A stretch of 64,000 nucleotides of DNA, taken from positions 124,001-188,000 of the forward strand of contig JACVRA010000180.1 in NCBI GenBank assembly GCA_019828545.1, read 5' to 3'. A program made the position numbers and the translations under genes. Positions 23,074 to 34,691 of this stretch are shown piece after piece. Each line of letters begins with the position of its first letter. Position 1 is the first letter of the stretch. A model generated the notes under the pieces. It did not search any database. It had not been told where the DNA came from and saw nothing but the letters and a program-made list of their open reading frames with translations. The DNA is from Paracamarosporium sp. OC-R06-R3 (Eukaryota > Ascomycota > Dothideomycetes > Pleosporales > Didymosphaeriaceae).

Positions 23074-25560
23074 GATGCTGGGTATTTCGCTCTTACAAAA
23101 TTACACGAAAGACTGAAATCGACTAGGGTATAAAGCTCAATTGACAGTGCAGTAAAGAGTGGGAGACGTAGAGGCGCGTCCATAAATTTATACTTATCCC
23201 ACTCTTCGGAAAGGACTGCGGTTAGTGACGTGCTACCGGAACCATTGCAGGTGAACCCTGGCCGCGGGGCACCAAAACATGCCCCGCCTACCCCGAATCG
23301 GATAGCACGCCACCGTGCCTGACTTGATTTCTAAGACGACGCGTTTTTGTCTGTTGATAATTGTGCTTGACGTGTATTCCCTTCATGAAAAGTTGATGTA
23401 CAAATATGCAAGTGCGTTGGGGGAGTATATCCCGAATAGGAACCTCCATATACAATGGCTGTTGTAAGCATGCCAAGTTTCCATCACAGATGCTGACCTG
23501 CAGCAACAACCAGTTGCGCATTGATGCGAATGTGTTTGTCAACACGCTGCGTTCAATCACAATCCTCTGAGGTGTTTCTAAGCGGCCCACTGATCTACCG
23601 ATCTGTGGAATGATTTGGTGGTCTTCGGTGGTGTCGGTAGTGTCGGGGTACAATCGATCCTCCGAATCTTTGTCCTCATCTTGTCATCAAATCAAAGAGT
23701 AAGTGAAGCTAACACTTGGCATGATGAAGGTGTCGCTGCAGAAATTCCTATACGTGATAGTGGATCAACCAGTAAATGCCTGTTGGTGTCGACGGAAGAG
23801 AACATTTTTGCACGATGCACGTAGAATGGTCTAAGCGCAACCCCTGTTCGGCCCGAACATCAGTATACCCACCTCCGAAGCTGACCTGATAGATAAAGTA
23901 TTCGCAGCTTCTTGCCTTCGCAAGCACGTCCTGCATGACTTGGAACTTTTGACTAATTCTCTTGCACCATTGTCTGCGACTCTGGACAACACCATATGGG
24001 TTTTTGCCGGACTTCGCCGTGCTAAGCCTCTAGTGCTGTAATCGACGGTCATGAAGAGAGTGCCAGATGCAGTATATGGACGGCGTGCTAACCTGCACCA
24101 CGGACCCTATTCCACGAACCCCCGATCGAACGTCTTGGATTTTGGTGGACTGGCATGATGCGGATGTTGCGTAGCGGCACCGTTGCAGGTGGAACGCCTA
24201 TCCGCCACTTGGAATGTTCGCGAACCGTTTTCAGTAGACCTCATCGCTATAGCCATGGGGCGGTGTTGCTGCTTTGGGGATCCGAAAAATATGACGGCGA
24301 CGGCTCGGCGTAACGGAGGAGCCTTAGGGCCTTGGTACTTCTGGCAGAGATTTGAGCCGGCGTCATTGGTGTTTCATCAATGCCAACCCTTTAGTGCTAT
24401 GATCGATTGCATTGGAAAACTTCTCTTTCGAGCAGGAAGATGACGGTCAATGTGCAACAAGATCTGGGCAGGACGAGCTACAAAGCTTGATTCCGGGCGA
24501 GCACTTCGCATACAGTGCGGCATACAAATCGTGTACGAAATGGTCGTGAGTACATGTACATTGCCATCGATAGGCAACATCATGCAGGGAACGGCGAGGG
24601 TGCTCGTTTCTCCCGCGCTCTGCACATGTTGTTCTCCTATCGAAAGATCAAGGAGGTGCCAGTGGGACGATCGAGGGCTTCCACAAAGCCAGATTGTCCT
24701 TTTGTGACCTGACGCGGATTCCGGAAATACTACGTGTCTGCACCCATGCAGCAAATGCCTCGTGGAAGAGTCATCGGCTCGGTCCACGCGGAGAGACAAG
24801 CTGTGAACAGCGGCAAAAGGTTATGGCGACGTTGCAGGTCGTCGCGGGCCATGGGCGGCCATTGGTGGGGAGGCGGCACGGGGCGATGACTAACGGAGGC
24901 GCCCTGACCGCCTGGCGCCGGTGCGAAAAGGACACAGTTTCACGGGCAGCGGTGGCCTGTGGCGGGGCTCTTGGCGGGCGGCGGCTGCGATGGGCGACAG
25001 CGGCGGGGAAGAGGGACGAGGGCGAGAGAGGAGATGGGAGAGGCGTGCCGGGCTACCACAGGGCGAGGTGCGCGCTCCACGGCTGCGTGCGAGCCTTCTA
25101 GCTTCCCCGAGCTGGCTGTCGCACCGCCCCCCGACTCCTGCTCGTACAGGCGCGGAAACTTCTAGCAGCGGGTCTCGCTCCACGTGTCCTGTAGGAATGC
25201 ATCAAAATAGGTGCCATGGAGGCTGATGAGCGCTCTCGGGCCTCGCGAACAGGCAAGGTGGCACCTTCGCTCTGCCCGCGCTTGGCCGCTTGCGGAAGGC
25301 GGTGAGCAGCTTCCCGAGCACTATGCTGCTACACATACATGGCCTCTACTAAAAGTCCAGCGCCCACGCTTTATAACACCGCGACGACTGGCCTCGCTCC
25401 TCTCCTCCCATCCCCTCTCCACCCCAACGCCAGTTGCCTTTTTTTCCCTTTTCTTTCTTGAGATACCCGGGGCCTTTGCTTGCTCCACCACACCACGCGA
25501 GCGCTCTCCACGAGCAATCACTTTTTTCCATTGTCTTCGCTCCACACACACAACACAGCA
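23074..25560. other. 2.5-kb intergenic region upstream of BiP
   Basis: No supported gene. The left part (about 23.1-24.4 kb) has degenerate repeated motifs. The right part (about 24.75-25.5 kb) is GC-rich and ends in the C/T-rich BiP leader, with a TATAAC at about 25372 and a UPR-type site at 25181. Confidence 0.5.
25181..25190 (+). promoter_or_regulatory. Candidate unfolded-protein-response element
   Basis: CACGTGTCCT lies 380 bp before the BiP start. It contains the ACGTG core of bZIP UPR factors and the TGTCCT half of the site described for fungal HacA. A second TGTCCT lies on the other strand near 24930. This fits known UPR control of BiP, but binding is inferred. Confidence 0.35.
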
Positions 25561-27800
25561 ATGGCGCGGCGATCGCGGGGCGCGGACCGCCGCTCGACAT
25601 GGTCCATCGCCTTCTACCTTCTCCTCGTCCTCGTCGGCGGTCTGATGATGGCCCGGACAGCTCGCGCTGACGACCAGGTCCCCATCAAGGAGGAAGAGTC
25701 GACTGGCGTCTCTGGGCCTGTCATTGGTATCGATTTGGGCACCACATACTCTTGTGTGGGCATCATGAAGAATGGCAAGGTCGAGATCATGGTCAACGAC
25801 CAGGGTAAGCATACATCTCACCACGCGGGCCAAGAGCGGATCTAACCTTCTCCTACAGGTAACCGTATCACTCCCTCATGGGTGGCCTTCACCGACGAGG
25901 AGCGCCTTGTCGGTGACGCCGCTAAGAACCAGTACGCGAGCAACCCTTACCGAACCATCTTCGATATTGTGAGTACTGTCTGTGGCTGCGGATCGGACGA
26001 TAAGCTAATCAGTGGCAGAAACGTCTCATCGGTCGCAAGTTCAACGAGAAGGAGGTTCAGAACGACATCAAGCACTTCCCCTTCAAGGTCGTCAACAAGG
26101 TATGCAAATTCCTGTGCTCATTCATGGCAAATCGCTGACCATGTCCGCAGAATGGTCAGCCCCGCGTCCAGGTCGAAGTTCACGGCGAGGAGAAGGTTTT
26201 CACCCCCGAAGAAGTATCCGCCATGGTCTTGGGCAAGATGAAGGAGGTTGCAGAGAGCTACCTTGGCGAGACTGTCAAGAACGCCGTCGTTACCGTCCCC
26301 GCCTACTTCAACGACGCTCAGCGTGCCGCCACCAAGGACGCCGGAACTATCGCTGGTCTTAACGTTCTCCGTGTCGTTAACGAACCTACTGCCGCCGCCC
26401 TAGCCTACGGTCTTGACAAGCAGGACGACAAGCAGGAACGCCAGGTTCTTGTTTACGATCTTGGTGGTGGTACTTTTGATGTTTCCATCTTGGCTATCGA
26501 GGAGGGTGTATTCGAGGTCCAGTCTACCGCCGGTGACACCCATCTCGGTGGTGAAGATTTTGATAACCGTGTCATCAACCACTTCGTCAAGAAGTACAAC
26601 AAGGAGAAGGGCGTCGACATCGCCAAGGACGCAAAGACCATGGGTAAACTGAAGCGCGAAGTCGAGAAGGCCAAGCGCACCCTTTCTTCCCAGAAGACCA
26701 CCAAGATTGAGATTGAATCTTTCCACAAGGGCGAGGACTTCTCCGAGACTCTCACCCGCGCCAAGTTTGAAGAGCTCAACGCCGACCTGTTCAAGAAGAC
26801 CCTCAAGCCGGTTGAGCAGGTCCTGAAGGACGCTAAGCTTAAGAAGAGTGACATCGACGACATTGTCCTTGTTGGTGGTTCTACTCGTATTCCCAAGGTT
26901 CAGGCTATGCTTGAGGAGTACTTCGGAAAGAAGGCTCGCAAGGACGTCAACCCCGATGAGGCTGTCGCTTTCGGCGCTGCTGTTCAGGGTGGTGTGCTCG
27001 CTGGTGATGAGGCTGCTACCACTCTCATCCTTATGGACGTCAACCCGCTTACCCTTGGTATCGAAACTACCGGTGGTGTCATGACCCATCTCATCAAGCG
27101 TGGTACCACGATCCCCACCAAGAAGAGCCAGATCTTCTCTACCGCCGCCGACAACCAGCCCGTAGTCTTGATCCAGGTCTTTGAAGGCGAGCGGTCCATG
27201 ACGAAGGACAACAACCAGCTTGGCAAATTCGAGCTTACCAACATCCCGTAAGTTCCCGCAAGTCAACTCCCGATTCCAAACAGATACTAACAAATGTACA
27301 GTCCTGCACCCCGCGGCGTTCCTCAGATCGAGGTTACTTTCGAGCTTGATGCCAACGGTATCCTCAAGGTTTCCGCCGTCGACAAGGGCACCGGTAAGGC
27401 TGAGAGCATCACCATCACCAACGACAAGGGCCGTCTCTCCGCCGATGAAATCGAGCGCATGGTTGAGGAGGCCGAGAAGTACGCCGACGAGGACAAGGCC
27501 ACGCGTGAGCGCATTGAATCCCGCAACAAGCTCGAGAACTACGCCTACAACCTGAAGAACCAGGTCAACGACGACGATGGTCTTGGCGGCAAGATCGATG
27601 AGGAGGACAAGGAGACCATTGTTGAGGCCATCAAGGAGACCCAGGACTGGCTCGATGAGAACGCCGCTACGGCTGTCACCGAGGACTTTGACGAGCAGTT
27701 CGAGAAGCTTTCCAACGTCGCCTACCCCATCACCTCCAAGTTGTATGGTGGAGCTGGTGGCGAGGGTGGCGATGAGGAGCCTGGCCACGATGAGTTGTAG
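25561..27800 (+). CDS. KAR2: ER chaperone BiP/Kar2 (Hsp70)
   Basis: Endoplasmic reticulum Hsp70 that drives protein translocation and folding by ATP-dependent substrate binding. Five exons: 25561-25804, 25859-25968, 26019-26099, 26151-27247 and 27302-27800, with GT-AG introns of 54, 50, 51 and 54 nt. The product is 676 residues. A basic N-terminus and hydrophobic core (about 16-33) form the signal peptide. The ATPase domain starts with GIDLGTTYS at 56-64 and includes [12 protein letters not shown] and the [12 protein letters not shown] signature. The linker is followed by the substrate-binding domain ([13 protein letters not shown]), a helical lid, and a Gly/Glu-rich tail ending in HDEL, the ER retrieval signal. 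Codon use is strongly C/G-biased at third positions, as for highly expressed genes. Confidence 0.98.
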
Positions 27801-29156
27801 ATTAAAAGTTTGATACATGCATGACTTTGCAATGAAGGAGCTAGCTTTCGGCTTTTGGCCGTGTACGAGTAGCATACTTACAGCGGTCGTCCAGTATAGA
27901 CGCCTCGGGTTTATGTGGAGTATTTAAGGTTGTTTCTATGAAATTATGTCAAAGCAAAATTAAAGCTAGTGTCATTGTTCTCCGAGTATGTGTGATGGTG
28001 AGAAATATTTGGTATGCACATAAGATAAGATTCGTGGTGTAAGACCGTCTGCCCTTGTTCGCACCGTGCGCGCACTTGTTCCTTCCGTGGTAGAAGGTCG
28101 TCCCTCCTAAATAGATTCTCCGGTTCCGGACGAAACAGTGAGCGGGCACCTAATCTGCCGGCTTTTTTCAGTCCTCGCCATTCTCTCTTCTCCTACGATA
28201 CTCGCTTTTCTGGCCACGCGTGGCGTAACGGAGTGGTTCTCTTCTTTTGAGTGTCTGCTGCAGACAAGTGGTCGAAGGAAAGAGGTAAGGTAATATAGGA
28301 GACTTGACTAGGCTAGACGGCTTACGGAGATAGCGGCGTGTGGCTTTCGCTGCAGCGGAGCAACCATCGATTTTATTAGGGAATCTGCCAACTACGCAAC
28401 ACTTGGACCACTATGACTTTGCATACCTGATAAAGAAGGATAAAGAGTTCATCCTGTGCCTACACCAATTTCTTTTCCACCTGCAAATGGGAATAATGCT
28501 AGCTTCTCGAGGTGCGATTCGTGTTCTCGAAGCGAATTTGACGCAAACCTTCATATCGCCAACGTACATCCACGCGTAGCGGAACAACCAACGTATCAGA
28601 ACAAAACCCTCTATAGAAGCGCTTCATAGATACTCCCACACGGGTCTGGAAATACGAATTATATCTATAGATAGGACAGTCCTAACTCTCTACTCTGCAT
28701 CAGTCTACCTAGAAAGAGATGATGTTTCAAACGTGCTGTCTATCATCTTGTTCGCGACGACTTTTCGCATCTCAGCTATCAACTCCTGCCCAAGCTGGGG
28801 GACAACACGCTGTCGAGCTAGCACGTGATATATTATCAGCGTCACATGTGCTCGGGAGTAAGGATGGCCTAAAGAGCGCAACAGGAAGATCGAAGACTTA
28901 GGTTCTGTTCGTGACTGTTTCACATCACCTATACCAGAGCGTTGTTTTGAATTAACATCTCTTCCAGTCCACGTGATTCGCCAAACATGACACGCGCTGC
29001 CCGGTCAAGAACCGGTCAGTGTATGCATGCACTGCCTCCACAGGCTGCTTCGTAACAGACCGGTCAGCATCAGTCTCTGCTGCATGCTCTTACCCGTTGC
29101 AACCATGTTGTTTTACTTCTTCATTTACGTTCCCTCAGCCAAACCCAGCGAAAGCT
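27801..29156. other. Intergenic region between BiP and the NLR-like gene
   Basis: 1.36 kb without a supported gene. It includes the BiP 3' UTR and the promoter of the HET gene. Short frames (28340-28579 and others) show no conserved features. Confidence 0.5.
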
Positions 29157-32100
29157 ATGCGGCTTCTTCACTTTGACCAGCTAGAGAGACCTGTCTTGAC
29201 AGACTTCCACGGCAAGACGATCCCGCCCTACGCCATTCTGTCGCACAGATGGAGCGACTCCGAAATCAGCCTCGAAGACGTTATCAATGAAGCCTACCTG
29301 GAAAAGGAAGAAGGCTTCCGGAAACTCCAATTCTGCGCTAAACAGGCGGCCCAGGACGAATTATGTTATTTCTGGATCGACACATGCTGCATCGACATGT
29401 GGAATCGTAGCGAGCGCTCGAAAGCGATAAATTCAATGTTTTGGTGGTACAAGAGCGCGACACGATGCTACGTCTATCTATCAGATGTCTCCCTGTCCAG
29501 CGCGACAGCAGAGACACTCCAGCGCAGCGACTGGGAGGCTTCGTTCTGCGCAAGCGCATGGTTCACTCGAGGGTGGACACTTCAAGAGCTCATCGCGCCA
29601 GAGTCTGTGGAGTTCTTTTCCTGTGAAGGACAGCGTATCGGCGACAAACTATCGCTCGACCAGCTCATCCACGAGACGACAGGCATTCCAATCCCAGCAT
29701 TGCGTAACTGCCCCAAGGACCATTTTAGTATATCTGAACGGAGGCGATGGGTCGAGCATCGCGTAACGAAGGAAGAAGAAGACATTGTTTACTGCTTGCT
29801 TGGAGTGCTCGACGTCTCCATGCCGACCAATTATGGTGAAGGAAAGGAGCGCGCGCTCAAAAGACTGCAGGATGAAATAGAAAGAGTTAATGGCGTACCG
29901 TCAATTATTCCGTTCGCCCAGAACGACCGCTTCGTGGGCCGGGAGCCACAGCTCGCGACACTGCAAGCAAAGCTCTTCAGCAACGAACAGACCACTACTA
30001 CGCTGGCCATAGTCGGGCCTGGTGGAACAGGAAAGTCGCAGCTCGCGCTAGAAGTGGCGCACAGAACAAGGCAGAATAACCAGAACTGCTCGGTTTTCTG
30101 GATGGACGCAGGCGACAAAGATGGTCTCTACCGTTCGTATGCAAGTGTTGCGCAGAAGCTCAACATTCCTGGGTGGGATGATGATCAACCAGACGAGAAA
30201 CGTTTGATGCGATACTGTATAGCAGAATTAAGTACGCGGCAGTGTTTGCTGATCTTTGACAACGTGGAGGACACAACTCTACCATCTAGCAGCTCGTCCA
30301 CAGCAGAATCTAGCGACTTGGTCAATTATCTGCCGCAGTCTAAGCTTTGTTCTGCTGTCTTCACGACGACAAACAGCGACATAGCTGTGACACTTGCTTC
30401 TGAAAATGTTATCACGCTGCACGAGCTTACACCGGACACAGCACTGAGGTTGCTGCAAGAACACTTAGCAATGCCACTCCCGGATACTGGCCAGCAGGAA
30501 GCTGAGCTCTTGCTAAAAGAGCTATCATATCTGCCTCTAGCAGTTGCACAAGCAGCAGCCTGCATGAATGCTAGCGGCACGCCCGTGCACGAGTACCGAG
30601 CACAACTAGACAAGCACAAAGAAACAGCTCTAGAGCATAGTAGTTGCTCTTCATGGGACAAGCTGCATGGACATGGCATTGATGATCCCGTAGCAGCTTC
30701 ACTGTTTGTGTCGATGAGTCACGTCCGTCAGAGAAACACGCTCGCCGCAGACTATCTGTTCTTCGCTGCATGCGTAGAGCGAAAGGATATTTCGCTTGAT
30801 ATTTTCGATGCAGCTCCTTCACAAGCGAGGGAAGATGCTGTTAAGGTCCTTGTCAAGTATGCGCTTGTTACCAGGCGCCCTGCAGACTCCGCGCTTGATC
30901 TTCATCGGCTAGTGTATCACGCACTACAGGAGGACCTGCGAAAGCACGCACTACTCCAACAGTGGACTCAACGAACAATTGGACAGCTCCTCCGAGTATT
31001 CCCGGATGACAGCCACGGCAATAGGAGTAAGTGGAGACGACTTCTTCCGCATGCCCAATTCGCTCTGTCGCATAGTCAAGGGGATGACGATGAACAAGGG
31101 ATGCGTCTCGCAAATAGATGCGCTAGGACTCTATTTAGTGATGGAAGATATGGAGAGGCGGAGAAGCTATTTGTGCAGGTGGTGGAGATTCACAAAACAA
31201 AGCTCGGAGCAGAACATCCTTCTACGCTGACTAGCATGAACAACCTATCGTTGACATACATATACCAAGGCCGATGGGAGGAGGCAGAGAAGCTACTTGT
31301 ACAGGTAGTAGAGACTTCTAAGACGAAGCTTGGAGTAGACCATCCTTCTACGCTATCTGGCATNNNNNNNNNNNNNNNNNNNNNNNNNNNNNNNNNNNNN
31401 NNNNNNNNNNNNNNNNNNNNNNNNNNNNNNNNNNNNNNNNNNNNNNNNNNNNNNNNNNNNNNNNNNNNNNNNNNNNNNNNNNNNNNNNNNNNNNNNNNNN
31501 NNNNNNNNNNNNNNNNNNNNNNNNNNNNNNNNNNNNCTATCTATACAGGTAGTAGAGACTCGCAAGACGAAGCTCGGAGTAGACCATCCTTCTACGCTAT
31601 CTGGCATGAACAGCTTAGCATTGATATACACGATGCAAGGCCGATGGGAAGAGGCAGAGAAGCTATCTATACAGGTAGTAGAGACTCGCAAGACGAAGCT
31701 CGGAGCAGACCATCCTTCTACGCTAACTAGCATGAATAACTTAGCGTGGACATATAGGAACCAAGACCGATGGGAAGAGGCAGAGAAGCTATTTATGCAA
31801 GTGTTAGAGGCTTGCAAGACGAAGCTCGGAGCAGACCATCCGTACACGCTGACTAGCATGAACAACCTAGCGTCGACACACAGGAAGCAAGGCCAATGGG
31901 ATGAGGCAGAGAAGCTATTTAAGCAGGTAGTAGAGGCTTACAAGACGAAGCTTGGAGCAGACCATCCTTACACGCTAAATAGCATGAACAACCTAGCGTC
32001 AACATATAGGAAGCAAGGCCGATGGGAGAAGGCAGAGAAGCTATCTGTACAGGTGTTAGAGACTCAAAAGACAAAGCTCGGAGTAGACCATCCAGACACG

Positions 32101-32313
32101 CTGACCAGCATGAACAACCTGGCTCATACGTGGAAATCACTCGGGCGGAATGCAGAGGCTATTGTATTAATGCGGCAGTGTGTAAAACGGGGTCAGAAAG
32201 TGCTTAAGGCTAATCATCCTCACCTTGTCTCTTCTCTATCAGCCTTGAGGCGATGGGAAAGCGAGCAGGCAGACGCCGATCTGGGTGACAAGCTCGGGAA
32301 TGTACGTCTGTGA
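29157..32313 (+). CDS. HET-NB-ARC-TPR protein (NLR-like receptor)
   Basis: Intracellular receptor of the fungal NLR-like class, related in layout to heterokaryon-incompatibility proteins. It is intron-free and interrupted by Ns at 31364-31536. The HET domain spans about residues 25-150 (YAILSHRW; FWIDTCCID; GWTLQELIAP at 139-148). The NB-ARC has its P-loop GPGGTGKS at 287-294, Walker B LLIFDN at 364-369 and an LPLAVAQAA GLPL-like motif near 459. The C-terminus is a run of 42-residue kinesin-light-chain-type TPRs (pattern GRWEEAEKL...TKLGADHPSTLTSMNNLA), with 126-bp units starting at 31167, 31293, gap, 31537, 31663, 31789, 31915, 32041 and 32167. The frame before the gap is offset by one from that after it, because the gap size is wrong. 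With a 181-nt gap the protein is about 1054 residues. Likely role: non-self recognition leading to cell death, inferred from family. Confidence 0.9.
31167..32292 (+). repeat. 126-bp tandem repeats encoding TPR units
   Basis: At least eight units in register at 126-bp spacing, two before and six after the gap; the last is divergent. The units starting at 31537 and 31663 are nearly identical. Differences between units are mostly transitions, for example GCAGAC/GTAGAC and GTGGTGGAG/GTAGTAGAG. Confidence 0.92.
31364..31536. other. Assembly gap (173 N) inside the TPR repeats
   Basis: 173 Ns sit between two repeat units. From the flanking bases the missing length must be 55 + 126n. With n = 1 this is 181, close to the drawn size and restoring the frame, whereas 173 shifts it. 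Confidence 0.95.
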
Positions 32314-33608
32314 TACAGTTACAATAAAGCTTGACAAGGACACTATAAGCTGGCAGCTAATTGTTTTACTCAATCAAGGTGCAAGACAGTAACGTCCAGT
32401 GCAAGAAGTTGCGGCAGGTTCTACCCTGAAGAAGCCATGTGCATGGTCCTCTTGCAAAAGCAGCAACGTTATGTATCACATTGCTAGGACTCGCGCAGTG
32501 CTGCTGTACGCCGTAGATAAGTTCTAACAGCCAGGAAGAAAACATGCGGTTCAGAGCGTGCCTCGCGTGCGGAGGTTGGCTCCAGACTTCAGCGGCGACA
32601 CGAAGCTTTACGCCGAAGAGACGCGGCCCGTTCTCGTGATCTTGGTTCCGCACGCAGGGCTGGCAGCAGAGGCGTTTCGAAGACCGCTTGCTGGATGAAA
32701 TAAGCTGGCTATTTGTATGCCAATGTGTCTGCATAGGTACCGGCCAGGGGTGGTGGCGATGCACACCATTTATTCTTGCCTGCAGCTTTATCGTCAAAAC
32801 CAGGTATGTAAGACTGGACTCGTGTTCTAAGATCTCCAAAGAAAGGAAGGCATGTAAGACTGCATCCATGTTCCAACACCCCCAAAGAAAAAACCCAGAC
32901 ATAAGAAAGTCACAGAAAATAGTGTTAGTCATGTAGATAGAGACTAGTACTTAATCTTGCCTCGGAAGGTATACTTCTGTAAGTAAATGACTAAGGGCGG
33001 GAGGCATATATCTGTACAGCCGTGATATCGCTATAAGTGAGAGTAGATGAGATGGGTTGGCGAGATAGTAAGGTACATGACCTAATAGTTTCCGCAGCGT
33101 GAATGCTGATGATGGAATGGCGTTTTGGTCGTGGAGTTTAAGTGGTGATGAATGGTTCTGGTACGGTGGGTGTGTTTTAGTCACATGTGGACTTAAGCGC
33201 CGCGTAGGTGGACTGCTGGACAATGGAGCCGGCGAAATTCGTGCGTAACATAACGAGCAGTGCAGTCTAGGCGAGTGGACCGACGTCAGGGACTAATTAA
33301 ACGCTTTCACCTCTCAGCATAGCGCGCGTGAGCATTCACATGCAAGTGCGCAGACAAAAAGTGTTTTAAGACATTTTATATTCAGAGAGCACTAATACTC
33401 CACACCCTACCAGTTAAACAGATATACATTGATGTACGAAACACGACAGAAGGATAGTGCAGAAGAAAGCCTGTATCCCAACCTGTTTCTTAAGAGATAC
33501 CCAGAGAGGATTTGCGCAGGGGTATCTCAAGAAAGAGCAGCATGATACAAAAAAGGGAGGAACGACCCAACAGCAAGACGAGACGAGACGAGGAACGAAC
33601 GAGGCGAT
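32314..33608. other. Intergenic region with degenerate direct repeat
   Basis: 1.3 kb between the convergent NLR-like and Asp f 4-like genes. It holds the 39-bp imperfect direct repeat at 32806-32890. A 188-codon minus-strand frame at 32366-32932 has no recognisable domain and a cysteine/histidine-rich random-looking composition, so I do not call it. Confidence 0.45.
32806..32890. repeat. 39-bp imperfect direct repeat
   Basis: Copies at 32806-32844 and 32852-32890, starting ATGTAAGACTG and ending CCAAAGAAA, match at 31 of 39 positions. Six of the eight differences are transitions. Confidence 0.75.
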
Positions 33609-34691
33609 TTACCACTGGCGCGAGCCGTGGATGGTCACCTCGATGTGCTCGCCGTCGTCGCCCATCTGGCAGCCGCCCGAGGCGTCGCCGGTGAAGGGGT
33701 CCTTGCCGACCATGCAGGGGCCCTCGGAGGCGCTGCCGACGTCGATGGCGTAGTCGCCGCCGCCGGCACCGCACCGCGTGGCGCTGGAGTCGGTGCAGAT
33801 GAAGGTGCAGGCTTGCTGTGCTCCGTCCATGCCGGAGGTGCATTTGGAGCCCTTGGCGGTGAGGACTATGCCCTTCATGTTGATCTCGCGGGAGATGTCG
33901 AAGCAGCCGTTTGCTCCGGCGCCGTAGGTGAACTCGAGGATGGACTCGTTCAGGAGACCCATGTACAGGTCAGAGTCGTCGAAGGAGGCACCGCAGCCAC
34001 CGGAGAAGCCATCGGCAGCGGAGAGCTTCTGGGTCTCGCCGGGGCCGAGCTTGATGGAGATGACGGGGACGTTGGCGTTGATCCACATGGTGGACTTGCC
34101 CCAGCACCAGACCATGGCGTCCTTGTCGGCGCTGTTGGTGAAGGTGGCAGAGTACTTGCTGTCGCCGCCGATCCACATCTGACCGTTCTCGGTCTTGGAG
34201 TTGGTTCCAAGCTGGGCGCCGAGCTTGGAAGCAAGGCCCTCGATGCCGGCGAGGATGTCGCCAACGACGTCGCCAACGGACGAGGCAGAGCTGCTCTCAG
34301 CAGGGGCGGCAGACTCGACGGACGAGGGAGCCGGGGTGGAGGCCTCAGCAGCAGCAGAGGGTTCGGCAGCCGGGGTAGCAACAACCTCGGGCTGGGAAGA
34401 GGCGGGCGTCTCAGCAGGGGCGGCAGCAGCAGAAGAGGCGGCGGGGGCACCGTTGCCGTAGTCGACCTTGCTCCAGTCGACGCCGCTGAGGTCGAGAGCA
34501 ACGTTGTTCCAGTCAACGTCCTGAGCATCGCGCTTCACATCGCTGCAGGACGGGTTAGCATGACGGCAGCTGGTTCAAGGCGACGAGGAGACTCACTGTC
34601 GCTTGTGGAAGCTGGCATGGCGGAGGTTGCTGGAGGCGGCGGCCTGGCCGGCGGCGAGGGTGCTCAGCACCAAGGCAGATTGGTAACGCAT
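33609..34691 (-). CDS. Asp f 4-like secreted protein
   Basis: Predicted extracellular or cell-wall protein similar to the fungal Asp f 4 allergen family, whose biochemical function is not established. Two exons: 34691-34597 and 34542-33609, with a 54-nt intron, giving 342 residues. The first exon encodes a signal peptide (about 1-19) and a short pro-region. KR dibasic sites at about 30-31 and 35-36 suggest Kex2 processing. Then comes an Ala/Ser/Pro/Glu-rich linker (about residues 65-125) and a C-terminal globular domain with GQMWIGGDSKYSATF, WINANVPVISIKLGPGE, GLLNESILEFTYGAGANG, FDISREINMKG and several cysteines, the conserved block of the family. Third codon positions are strongly G/C, so long false frames appear on the opposite strand. 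Confidence 0.82.

Noticed and set aside
26400..27875. 491-codon open frame on the minus strand across BiP
   Set aside because: It is antisense to the Hsp70 frame. Such long antisense frames arise from the biased codon use of highly expressed Hsp70 genes. It has only low-complexity Leu/Val-rich content and no domain.
31537..31730. Apparent out-of-frame ending of the NLR-like gene after the gap
   Set aside because: Reading straight through the Ns gives a frame-shifted translation of the TPR units (repeated YTGSRDSQDEARS). It is an artefact of the gap length and does not show a truncated gene.
32366..32932. 188-codon minus-strand frame downstream of the NLR-like gene
   Set aside because: No domain, and the composition looks like translated non-coding DNA. 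It crosses the degenerate direct repeat.
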